64,000 nucleotides of DNA. Origin: Symsagittifera roscoffensis. Taxonomy: Eukaryota; Xenacoelomorpha; Acoela; Convolutidae. The stretch lies in contig NC_087063.1 in NCBI RefSeq assembly GCF_963678635.1, positions 12,004,368 to 12,068,367 of the forward strand, in the 5' to 3' direction. The position numbers were made by a program, and so were the translations under genes. The first letter of the stretch is position 1, and the number at the start of each line of letters is the position of its first letter. Of the stretch, positions 13,235 through 23,071 are shown piece by piece. The notes beneath the pieces are model-generated. The model was not told the DNA's origin, ran no database searches, and saw only the letters and a list, made by a program, of their open reading frames with translations.

Positions 13235-15138
13235 GACATGCTCTTATCCAGCACCTCCTGCATCAGAATCGCTTTGGAACAGGAGAAGATGAGACGATCG
13301 AGAGGGAGGAAGAATCGAGACGACATGTTGGGGGCATGCCCCTACTAACTGATCTAAGCTTGGCTATGAGGACCGATCCCTTAGCGTTGATCAGAGGAGC
13401 CACAGAGTTTGTGACAGTGATTTATGGACCAGCAGTCACGTTTGCGTTCCTTGATGTCAAGGTGGAAGCATACAGGAGGTCGGTGCTGCACCTGAAAATC
13501 ATATCAGCAGTGGACGGTAGTGCGCTGAACTGGTGTGAGCAGCACGTGTTGCGGGAGCTCATGAGCGAAGATCTGTTATTTGCAAAAAAATCAGAGCCAG
13601 AAATGACAGTCATCAATTTTGACGATCACTTCCGTGATTGCATGCGAGAAGTAGAGAGAGGGCACATCGAGGTGTTTCCGAAGCTCTGGAATCTAAGACC
13701 CTATGATAAGACGAATGGTGAAATGACCAGAGTTCCTCGTCTCACTGCAGCATATCACAAGGTGAGAGAAGAGACGAAAGATTGAGGTGATTACGAAAAG
13801 CTGCCAGAGGAAATCCCTGAATTCCCTCTGATAAGGAGGATGTTGTTCGGAGCAGTCTCCGTAGTACAAACTCCTAGACTAAGAGCGTTTGAAACCAATG
13901 AAAGGAGGATAGGGAAATTCGTGGAAACGATGGATCCATACTTTGTGGGGAGGAATGCCGCCGTGCTACAGTACACGCGATTTGCCTACACGGATCAAGC
14001 GACGAGAAGGCGAATAAGCAACGCCGCCACTCCGAAGCCTGGAGCGTTTGACGCGGAGTGGGCGGAATTAAACCTAACGCCCATGAGAATGAGGGGCAGA
14101 GCCGAATTACCTGAGGCCTCCCTGATTTTGAACAGTGTGAAGCAGGGGTTGACAGTGGGAGGAACGTTGCAGACGAGAACTTTCCTGGCACCCTTCGGCT
14201 GAGAGGAAATCAAAGTGGTCCACGGAGAGGAGGAAGATAAATCGGCCGGCATACTGATCATACCAAAATTTCCGGAATGGGCCGAGACAGAAAAGCAAGG
14301 ACCCTCAAGCTCGAAAAAAGATACATCAGAAGGAGATGATGGGCAGGGAGGAAGCCGTTGAACGGAAGAACCCATGCAACAAGGTAACGATCAAGCAGAT
14401 AGGGAAGACAACAGGGCATCGACAAGAGGAATATCCAGCCTGGAATTCAATTTCCTCAGTGACTTTGAGAATAATGCGGATACTTTGGAAGCGGCTGAGC
14501 CAGCAGACGAAGGCACTTCGACACTGGAACCTCCGTCGGCCTTTGTGGAAATGAAACGGAATTTGCCGGAGAGCAGCTCTCCGGGCAATTCAAAAGGTAA
14601 CGAACAAAGACTCCTCATGGAATCACCGAGGAGAAGAAGAATAGAAGGCGCTGCCAGAGTACCTTTCTTGGGAACGTTGCCCGAAGAAGAGTGGGAAGTA
14701 CATCACCGAGACCATGAGAATAGGACGGGATGTAAATTGGACAGAGTGGCGTTCATGGAAGAAGTCTGGACAGTAAATCAAAGCTATGGGACCCAGTCCA
14801 TTCTGAAAGTGGGTCTCAACCGACCATTGATGAGGGAAGTCCTCGACAAACTTGATGAGTATGAAGAGAGATTGAGTGAGTTGTTGATTGACTCAGCCAC
14901 TGACGAAAGTGAGGTGAACTCTCCCATCAAGATGACACCGCAGGAGGGTAAAGGAGAGGTGGTGTATCTGTCAAGGAACAAGAAAGGAACGATGCGATCG
15001 AAATTGGTGATTGATAAGATCAACGAGATGAAGATGAAATTAGGCAGCAAAGTGATACCGAGGAGAGCAGGAAAGACGAAGGTGGATTCGGAGATATCGA
15101 TAGGCTGTCAATTCAGCGAAAAGAAAACGAGTCGATGA
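13225..15138 (+). pseudogene. ORF3 C-terminal part of element A (copy 1), unknown function
   Basis: Three open pieces in one frame (13225-13785, 13840-14202, 14374-15138) separated by single stops at 13783 and 14200 and one near 14360. The first two are compact, mixed helix/strand by composition. The third is strongly charged (Glu/Lys-rich), with a basic tail ending at a TGA at 15136. I do not recognise a family. The stop at 15136 lies 69 nt before the ATG that aligns with the ORF4 start of element B, so it is the probable natural end of ORF3. Confidence 0.5.
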
Positions 15139-15206
15139 GGTCATTGTTTTTGTGACAAGGTGATTATCAATTGCCTGGCACGGACAGAATGTTAACTGAT
15201 GTAGCA

Positions 15207-18200
15207 ATGGTGCCACCCATTCTCATGGCAGGGATAAAGTCAACAGGTTACAAATCCAAAAGGAGTGACAGCACTCTGACTGGAGCAACCTGGAAATGGA
15301 GATACTCAGCCAATGTGGAGAAAGTACCATGAAAGACTTTAAGCCATCTCCCATGAATTACGGAAAGGGAAGTGTCACAGGACAACTAGTACCAGTGGAG
15401 TATAACCGACAGTGTCTGTGTCCGGACAGTGTGGAGTATAACCGGAGACAGCGTGGAGTATAACCGACAGTGTGGAGTATAACCGAAGACTGTGTCAATA
15501 GATGAACCCGCCGGTGGATACATGGAGATGTTGGAATACCGAAACTCGGCTAGAGGATATGTGATGGCTCTGGAAGACAAGAGTGCCATGGAAGGTTATC
15601 TGGAGACGATGTTGCAAGGCACCACCCTCAAGCAGAAGGCGTACGGGACTCTAGCGTCGTCTGAGATGCAGGCGGAAACGATTGAGCAATTAGTGAGCAT
15701 TCCATGCAAAGCAGTGGTGTTGAGGTACTTTGAAGAGGAAATGAGGACTACGCCGAGAATACACGCTCTCATGGCAGTACCTTACGTGAGAACCGAATTA
15801 CAGCTGAGGTTCGCCTGGTGGTTGATGGGATTAACTCGTGGGGAATATGACTCAGAAGAAAGGAAAAGGTCAAAAGAAGAAAAGGTATTCCTGATAACGA
15901 ACCTGAGGGATCTGATAATCCAGGAGGGAATGGCAGTAGCCTGCGCGAAGCGGAGAGACGCTCTCTGTTTCATTCGATTCCTGATAGAGCAGATTTCAGT
16001 GCCAGCATTGAACACCTGTGTCAAGATGCTGAGGGAGGGCGATAAACGAGCAAAAGCCTTACTCTTGCTAGCACTGCTGGAAATGCATCAGAGCAAGCCG
16101 ATGAGGGTGAATATGAAAGAACCTGAAGAGCTAGAACCCATGAGAAAAATTGACGAAATCAGGAGATTCTCAAACAAGGAGCTGAGACTCACTAAAGAAT
16201 CTATGGGGACACTACCGAAGTCCAGTCAGTACTGTGGACCGATCAGAAAGAAGTCATACAGCTACGTGTCCGGAGTGATAGGGATAGCGTACAACCCTTT
16301 CCTGAGTGAAGACATACGCGATTGCTTCTTTGATTACGAGCAAGCAGTGTTGCTAAGGTTCTGGACGTCGCGAGTTGCAACGATTAAAAGCAGTGCTAAT
16401 CCGCAGACCAAGCTGGGACTAGTCTTGGAGGAAAAGGTGACTGCACCTTCCGTGCCAAAATCCGACAAACGAGTGGAGTTTGGGTTGGGATTCTCAGATG
16501 AATTACTGAGAACGAGCTTGATGGTAGTGTGGGAATTGATGAGACCATCATGGTGTCCTAGTCCCAATGCTGACTCGAGACTACGAGCGACACAAGACGT
16601 GCAGAGGGAACTAAACGCAGACTGTGACCTGCGTGACCTGAATATCATATATAATGTGATGACAACAGCCTCTAGGAGCAACCGGGAAGACAAAGTGGAG
16701 TTGCCTGGCTGGGGACCAGAAGACTGGGTCAAACCTGGTAGCTGTCTGGCAGAAGTCTGTGGAATGGAGGGTCACGTTTGTGGAAATCTGGATTGCGTGA
16801 AAACCCTAGAGAGACAACACAAGCAGTTGACGATATTGTTTGGGAACGTTATGATGAAAGCAAGGACGGAAACAGAACTGATCGCAGATTGCCACGGAGG
16901 AACCGAGGTGAATCTAGTGACTGCACTAGGATTCTACAGCATGTTTGGTTCTTTGGAGTCACTATTGAATCTAGAACAGAAACATGAGATGGTCACAGCC
17001 ATCAGTGTAGAAGTGTCCCCAGGAGTTTTGCAAACTGAGCAAAAGCACATAGGAAAATGGAGGGATGCGATCGAGGCGGAAATGAATATCCGACATAGTG
17101 AAACTTATCGTAGACCATCAGGAGCACGATATTTGGTGGGATCGACATTAGCTCCAATGTGCAAGAGCAGATACCCGGTGCATTTTGTAGCTTTGGATGT
17201 AAAGAGTACGAGAACGATCGTGGATCAAGCCTTCTCAGTGCCAAAGCGTGTGAGACTAACGAGAATGTCGGAGAAATCGTACGAGTTACTGTGTAAATTG
17301 TTCTCAGCAGTTCCAGAGAGAACAAAGGAGGAGTTGGAATCAATACTGGGGAGGAAGTTCATGGGATACGTGAGTGGGAACTTCAGTGACTTTGAGAGAC
17401 AGAAACAGAGAGGATCAACCGTTACAGATTACAATGCAGTAGACGAGAATGATGAAGTCCACCGAGTGATGATGGAAGTGGAACCATTACTGGAAGCTTC
17501 GGGAAAGCGTAATTGAAGGAGCATCATGTTGACACATGATGAGTTTCCCTGCCACTGCTTGCTGCAAACATGGTGGTATCCCAAGCGTAGTAATCTGATG
17601 TTGATCTGGGACTCTGGAGAGCTGCTCTCCATGGGTTTACCAGACTCATCACGGCCCATAGCAATAGTGATAATGGGAGTTATGATAGCGATAAGGTGGC
17701 TGGAGGCTCATGTGAGAGAGAACAATAGACAGGAGGCGCCAACGCGAGAACAATTGTAGAAGTTGGATTGTCTAAAAGATTTAGATCTTTTTGAGACAAC
17801 GTGCAAGATTCTGAACATTCCGATGGAAGTAAAGAAGATATGGGCGAGAAGACGACTGATGCCATGGTTTAGAGCCAACATGACTGCATGGTTGTACGAG
17901 TATGCAAAAAAGCATATGTCGAAGCACGGCAGAGTGTACAGTAGGTATCAGCTGGACATTGGGGCAGGAGCTTTCAAGCGAGCTTTCGTGACTCATCGGA
18001 ATGCAGTGACCACCGCGGGGAAGAGAATTTCCGGGACAAGTGAACGTAGTTGAAAGGAAAAAGAAGACATGTTGAAGGAAGATTTGGAGAGAAACGTGAC
18101 GTTGAGTCTCCACAACAGCTTCTGCAGGAACAGAGAATCTAACGTGGATCCCCTACCTTGTTGTAAACAGAGGGTAGACGAGCCGAAGTGTTGGAGGACT

Positions 18201-18296
18201 GCTTCCAACAGCGTCAGAATAGCTAACGATGTGTTTCAAGACACAGAAACTGAAAGTGCAGAGTCAATGTCACAGGAGGAGGAGACGGAACATTGA
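15207..18296 (+). pseudogene. ORF4 of element A (copy 1), unknown conserved protein
   Basis: Homologous along its length to the intact 1003-aa ORF4 of element B (52604-55615). The ATG at 15207 is chosen because the following residues (PPILMAG) align with the start of ORF4 in B (PPMLLAG). The frame is broken by stops between 15330 and 15490, at 17514, 17757 and 18051; the longest open part is 15492-17516 (674 codons). Conserved Cys/His pairs (a GHVCxxxxC block near 16770 and CHC near 17552) may bind metal. No signal peptide or membrane span is visible, which argues against an envelope protein. The TGA at 18051 is absent from copy 2, so it may have arisen after the duplication. Confidence 0.65.
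15394..15491 (+). repeat. short tandem array (GTGGAGTATAACCG units) inside ORF4 of element A
   Basis: Four imperfect units of about 19-35 bp beginning GTGGAGTATAACCG start near 15395, 15431, 15453 and 15472. Element B has a single unit at the equivalent place (GTCGAGTACAGTCG near 52780), so the array is an expansion in the A lineage that disrupts the frame. The same array occurs at 26783-26880 in the duplicate. Confidence 0.8.
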
Positions 18297-19121
18297 CGAA
18301 TGGCCGTAGAGACAAGATTGAAACGAAATTAGCAGAATTTAGAAGTTTTAGAACTTCTAAACGACGAAAAAAGAAGAAACAAAGAGGTGACGAAAGAGAA
18401 GTAGTTAAAAATCAGATTTGTTTTTTGTGTGTGAGAAAACTCAAGTGAAAAACTAAGCAACCAAGTTGTAATTGAAAACTGAAACATTTAGTTGAGTTTT
18501 GAAAGTTAAAGAGTTTGTTGCATTTATAAATTTGCATTTTGATTTTAGTTAGTAGCTTTAGAGACACTTACTATTTATCTAGAAAGGCTTGAGTAAAGAG
18601 TATATTTAAATATTCTAGCCTGCATGACTGTTTTTAATCAACTAGGAGAGCTGATCACTTTGTGGTGACATGAAAGGCTTGGGTAATCTCTTGAGGAGGG
18701 AGATTGTTTCATTGTTCTTTCTAACCACAGAGTTCCTTAATTTTAATATTCAGGACAAAAACAACTAAAATTTTCGAAGGGAAGAAGCATAGTGGGATAA
18801 TTTTAGCTTGTTGATTGGCAGGACTGTCCTGCAAACTGACACCTTTTGAAACCTAGGAGAAAAAGTTTTAAATCAGGGCAATGACGTTGGAAGTCAGAAA
18901 AAATGTTTTATCTTAAGTCATATCCTCAACGTGCAGATAAGTGAATAAATTTAGAAGGCTATAGCAATGTAGTATGATGCCATTTATATTCTGCAGTGAG
19001 TCGATATGACGCGGGTAAAAGTCATTTCGTACATTTTGTAAGTTCTGTTCGATGACACTGTACCAATTTTACGAATATTGCGAGACTCAATGGGGACATT
19101 GACCGGGCTGTCCGGGGAGTA
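18297..19121 (+). other. 3' untranslated region of element A, ending in the polypurine tract region
   Basis: No credible gene. It aligns loosely with the 3' UTR of element B (55616-56365), best around 18650-18750 and in the last 100 bases. A long-range stem is possible between TTTGTGGT (about 18659) and the ACCACAGAG near 18724. The last 14 bases before the LTR contain CTGTCCGGGGAG (19108-19119), the presumptive plus-strand primer. Repeated at 29686-30510. Confidence 0.55.
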
Positions 19122-19750
19122 TGTGACATTCGACCAGAACTGACGAAAATGCAGTTTCGAGTTTTTAGCAGCGAACCTTCCGAATTGGCGATTTTGAAGG
19201 AATAAGAGCGTTATTCAGACGATTGGACAAATCGTGAAGGCTGAAGGATTCGGAAATTCCTAAATTTTAAAAATTCGAAATGATGACGTAATAATTCCGA
19301 GAAACGTCAAAAACGGCCATTTTAGAGAAAAACCAAAATAGAAACACAACAACGATAGTTGCGACGACAACAACAACGAAAAACTTGAGAATCTGAATCG
19401 GAGAAAAGCAGAAGTAGCAGAGACCGCTCCGAGTTGCAACTATTGTGCCGCTACAATAGTTGCAAGGCCGTTGCGAACAGCGGTGAAGGGTAGAAGACAG
19501 CCTTCCGGAAGGAAAATAAGAGTCTAATTTCCCCGGATTCAAGAATCCGGAGGGGTCTCGGGATTTGGACTGAAACTGTTTTACATAAACTTTTAGCTTC
19601 CCTATTATGCCCTGAAATGAATTGAATTAACATCTGAATTCATTTTGCAAGGATGAGAAGCTAGGAGTTGGGGGAAAGGGTTGATCAATCATCGATGGAG
19701 ATGATGATTTTTATCTACTGAACAAAAACAATAGTAATAAAATAAGTATT
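19122..19750 (+). repeat. 3' LTR of element A, left part (copy 1)
   Basis: Begins TGTGACATTC two bases after the GGGGAG tract. Blocks align with the LTR of element B: CCTTCCG, the CGGCCATTTT stretch near 19314, GGGAAAGGGT near 19673, and ACAAAAACA...AATAAAATAAG near 19720-19746 (a possible polyadenylation signal). Homology ends near 19750, where non-LTR sequence begins. The divergence from LTR B is large, so A and B belong to different subfamilies. Confidence 0.7.
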
Positions 19751-19774
19751 GTTTTTGTTCAGTAGATAAAAATC
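19706..19774. repeat. 28-bp perfect inverted repeat at the LTR / non-LTR junction (copy 1)
   Basis: Arms 19706-19733 and 19747-19774 are exact reverse complements with a 13-nt loop. The left arm and loop align with LTR sequence; the right arm is therefore an inverted duplicate of LTR sequence placed at the 5' junction of the non-LTR element. Same structure at 31095-31163 with one loop change. Confidence 0.9.
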
Positions 19775-21017
19775 ACACAACCAATTTAAATTTCTAGCGA
19801 TCAGTCGGTTCTTTTTAATGTCTTATTTTTAATTTCGCTTATAATCGCCAACATGTTTGACCTCGAAACTTTCCGAAATTTGAACGACGAAATGAAATAC
19901 GAGCTTTATAAAGACTTGATCGAAAATGTTACTTATTTTAAACGAATTATCGAAAACTTAACTGTATCAATGAAAGATGAAGAAAAAGGAAACAATATTA
20001 TTGATCTAGAAAATTTTAAAAACACGGGCAATTCGAAAATTACAGAAAACAAATTTGAAAATGAATGGAGCAAGATTGAAACTCGGAGTAGAAATCAGAA
20101 CAAACGAAGCGAAAATAACCAAGAAAGTAAGAACAACCAAGAAATCAAAATACAAGCAACCAATATTCAAGAAGAAAAAATCGACCAACATCAAAAACAT
20201 TTATTTTTACCACGAGAAGGAGAATATTCTGGCCTATTACTGGGAGACTCAATTGTTAACAGAATCAATGGGGAACAAATATCGGAAAATGTGTTGGCGA
20301 GAGGATTTGGTGGGCACAAAATTTCTGCATTGCTGGAACGCGTGAGAAACAGTAAATCGCGACATTTTAAACATGTAACTACGCTAATTGGAATAAATGA
20401 CTGCCTCTCAAATGATTTCGACGCGAAGGAAGCCGTGAGTAGCTTAGAAAAATTAATTTATCTCGTAAACCATAAATTCTCCCCAGAAACAATTTCACTA
20501 TGTACTGTAACTCCCTTAGGCGCTTTTAGAAAAGGTTTTAATCCAAATGTACAGAAGCTAAACAAGCAAATTCGTAATTTAGTACGAAATGTAAAGGACT
20601 TGGGCGAAGTAAAATTGGATATTTCAGACATAAACAAAAATTTTAGTCAAAATACCAATGCGCTTAGCTCGGATGGTTTGCATCCTTCTGATGGGGGTGT
20701 TGAAATTTTGGTGCAAAGTTTTAGAGATTTTTTAGAGGTTCTGATATAAATGCAAACACATGTGAGATTACAACCCGCCCCAGAATGAAGCAAACCCAAC
20801 AATCATCAAATTTAGATCCAAAAACGACAGAAATGATACAATTTTTCCAAAACGGTGCAAAGTTCTTTAGGAAATACTAGTTTCGCATTTTTTCTTGGTG
20901 CAAACTTTGGCGATTATTTAAATTATTTATTTATTATGCTGAATATTAAATTCTGGTTGTTTTGTGCAATTTTTCTAATTTTCAAGGCTCAGATGGAAAA
21001 TATAGAAAAAACCATTG
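19751..21017 (+). mobile_element. 5' part of CR1/L2-type non-LTR retrotransposon (copy 1, cut off by the tandem-duplication joint)
   Basis: Identical apart from scattered single-base differences to 31140-32406, where the same element continues into its ORF2. Here it stops at 21017 only because the duplicated block ends there. Contains ORF1 (19853-20749). Confidence 0.85.
19853..20749 (+). CDS. ORF1 of the non-LTR element: SGNH/GDSL esterase-type protein (copy 1)
   Basis: 298 codons, open from ATG to TAA. Residues 1-110 are charged, Asn/Lys/Glu-rich and probably coiled coil. The SGNH domain follows with all blocks: LLLGDS at 128-133 (nucleophile Ser133), GFGG at 151-154, GIND at 180-183 and DGLH at 274-277. 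This matches the esterase-type ORF1 known in CR1/L2-group elements, which is thought to act in the RNP or at membranes. No gag-type knuckle is present. Base composition is AT-richer than the surrounding gypsy genes. The translation appears identical to the copy at 31242. Confidence 0.85.
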   Translation: MFDLETFRNLNDEMKYELYKDLIENVTYFKRIIENLTVSMKDEEKGNNIIDLENFKNTGNSKITENKFENEWSKIETRSRNQNKRSENNQESKNNQEIKIQATNIQEEKIDQHQKHLFLPREGEYSGLLLGDSIVNRINGEQISENVLARGFGGHKISALLERVRNSKSRHFKHVTTLIGINDCLSNDFDAKEAVSSLEKLIYLVNHKFSPETISLCTVTPLGAFRKGFNPNVQKLNKQIRNLVRNVKDLGEVKLDISDINKNFSQNTNALSSDGLHPSDGGVEILVQSFRDFLEVLI

Positions 21018-23071
21018 AAAGGAACGAGCCTGGATTGGGAAGTTCTAGGACTTACCAACCAGGTGAGATGCTTTTGCCCTCCAAGCCCAAGCCTGGGCTG
21101 AGGAGATTGCATCAAGAGATGAACAGCGAGGATGCCTCGTCTAGTTCACCACTGAGAATAGCTGTGCCACCAAAGAGGGCGAGAGTGGAACAAGGGGTTC
21201 AAACGAACCAAACCATGCAAGATCTAGATGGGATGAAGGATGAGCTGGAAAGGATCAGGAAGGAGCTGGATGAAGTGACTAAGACCATGCTCATTACGGA
21301 GGACGACAGAGACATGTGGAAGAAATTGTTTGAAGACTGCAACAAGAAGCAGGGTGAAGATATTGAGCGCTTGAGGCGGGACTACAAGGAGCGATCTGAA
21401 CGGAAGGCATTGACTACAGCCGTGGAAAAAGTGATACCTGCAAGAAGTATTCATCGTGGGCAGTCCTCGATGGTACTCTTGACGCCTCGAGAGATGAGTC
21501 AGACAACGGAAACAAGACCCCCGACAACAACAGGTCGAGTGACGATCCCGGACCCGAGTGACACCTTGGATGACCCAGTCGTGGAACAAACGGTGAGGAA
21601 GCTGATAGAGACAGCTAGACGACTAGTCGCCAACAAGAATGCGCCAGTTTCCGGGTTGACTGCACCCTATGGAAGGATCGACGATACGGGCAGAGTACGA
21701 CCCTCCCAAAGCGTGATGACCAGACAGGGAGTTAGCGACACAACGCCACCAATGATGCCGGCGAAGAAAGTGTCACGTGTAATAGATGTACAGAAGAAAA
21801 ATCAGTTGAAGTATAATTTCACAGGAGTTCCAGAGGCGGATTCGAGAACTTGCTTCAATCGAGCGACCTGGAACCCGGCAGTGAACCTGCAGCAACCACC
21901 GCTGGGGACATCACATCTGATACTGGGAGATAGCTTAGTCAGAGTACTCTCGAATTTGAGAACCTCTTGGGTCACCACGGTGATAGCCTTCGGAGGTGCG
22001 ACCATAGCCCAGTTATTTCAGATGGTGGAGTTGATGAACCCAGGGAGAATCCCTAATGTAATGATCCCAGTAGGGACAAATAACATCTCGAGAAGCTCAG
22101 ATGAGGAGGAAGCACTATGGGAATCAATGATGGTGTGCTTGTTTACTACTCTCTGGCAGAAGTTCAATTGCGCGGTACTGACCGTTTGCACAGTGCCAAT
22201 GAATGCGAGGAGTTTGACTGCGACAGGGAGAAGGTACAACGAAAGAGTAGTCAGGTGGAATAACATCCTAAGGAATCTCGCAAGTCGGAATGCCGGAAGG
22301 ATGATCCTCATGGACATCGAACATGAGTTGAGAGCTATGGATCAGGCCAGGCTGACTACGGACGGCATCCACTTCGATATAATAGAAGGACAGGCTTGGT
22401 TGAACAGAGTCTTCCAAGAGCGATTGGATGAGTTGGAAGTAAAACTCTTTGACACAGGAGTGCTAAAGGAGGAGGGAGCATTGAACGAACCTGTGATTAC
22501 CACCTTTGTGCCTCCTAGCCTAGAAACACGCTTGGGGATAGTCCCGGCCGTGACGAACTATAGACAGCAGAGCGCTAGCGAACCAGGTCAAAGAACAGAC
22601 GTTCAAGATCGGTTGGGAGAAGCGCCAATGAGGAGGACCATTAATCCTAGGAAAAAATTAGGGCCTGTTAACCCAATGGAGAAGACAGCCAGCACCTCTA
22701 GATCGGACACGAGGTCGGAGACGACAAGGACCAGTCGAGAGGAAAGACGCCCTAACAGGAGCTCTCTAATGTGGTCGAGGCCAATACCTTCTCCATGGCA
22801 CATATACAAGGATGACCTGATGAAACTGAACCTTCAGACGGTGAGCTTCGCAGCGGATGCCAAGAAGATGCTGAACGGAGCAAGATTATCGGTCAGCGGA
22901 TTGTACTCGATAACAGGAGTGGACTTGTTGATAGCGGCTGGCATAAACTTCAGCTCTACAACTGCCTGGAGGTTTGCAGACCTAGAGGGACTGCCCCCTA
23001 ATAACACAATGGGACCAGTGAACGCCCGACCGTTACAAGACGTAAAACTGAATCACGATGAGGGGAATTGA
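20855..23071 (+). pseudogene. chimeric ORF across the duplication joint: non-LTR leader peptide fused to the SGNH-domain ORF3 (copy 2)
   Basis: 738 codons open. Residues 1-55 come from the non-LTR element just upstream of its ORF2 and contain a strongly hydrophobic segment (about 24-46, LFIMLNIKFW and following) that could act as a signal anchor. After the 4-nt filler, the frame continues into ORF3 of element A from 21022, including the complete SGNH domain (GDS, GTNN, DGIH blocks). The fusion is an accident of the duplication, but it puts a membrane-targeting-like peptide on a hydrolase with an intact catalytic set. Whether it is transcribed is unknown. Confidence 0.75.
21018..21021. other. 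4-nt filler (AAAG) at the tandem-duplication joint
   Basis: Copy 1 matches copy 2 up to 21017; copy 2 starts at 21022. The four bases between match neither flank (9629-9632 is TTGGCG-type sequence; 32407-32410 is TTTA). Short untemplated filler is typical of end joining and is not expected from a simple overlap misassembly. Confidence 0.75.

Larger units (their letters stand above)
9633..21017 (+). repeat. tandem duplication unit, copy 1 (11385 bp)
   Basis: Every position from 9633 to 21017 recurs at +11389. By eye I counted roughly thirty single-base differences, so identity is about 99.7 percent. Left edge: GAACGAGCC begins at 9633 in ORF3. Right edge: ACCATTG ends at 21017 in the non-LTR element, 5' of its ORF2 core. 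Confidence 0.95.

Noticed and set aside
9302-18296. ORF3/ORF4 as a retroviral-type envelope gene
   Set aside because: Position after pol fits env, but neither frame shows a signal peptide, a membrane anchor or a furin-like cleavage site; SGNH blocks explain ORF3 better.
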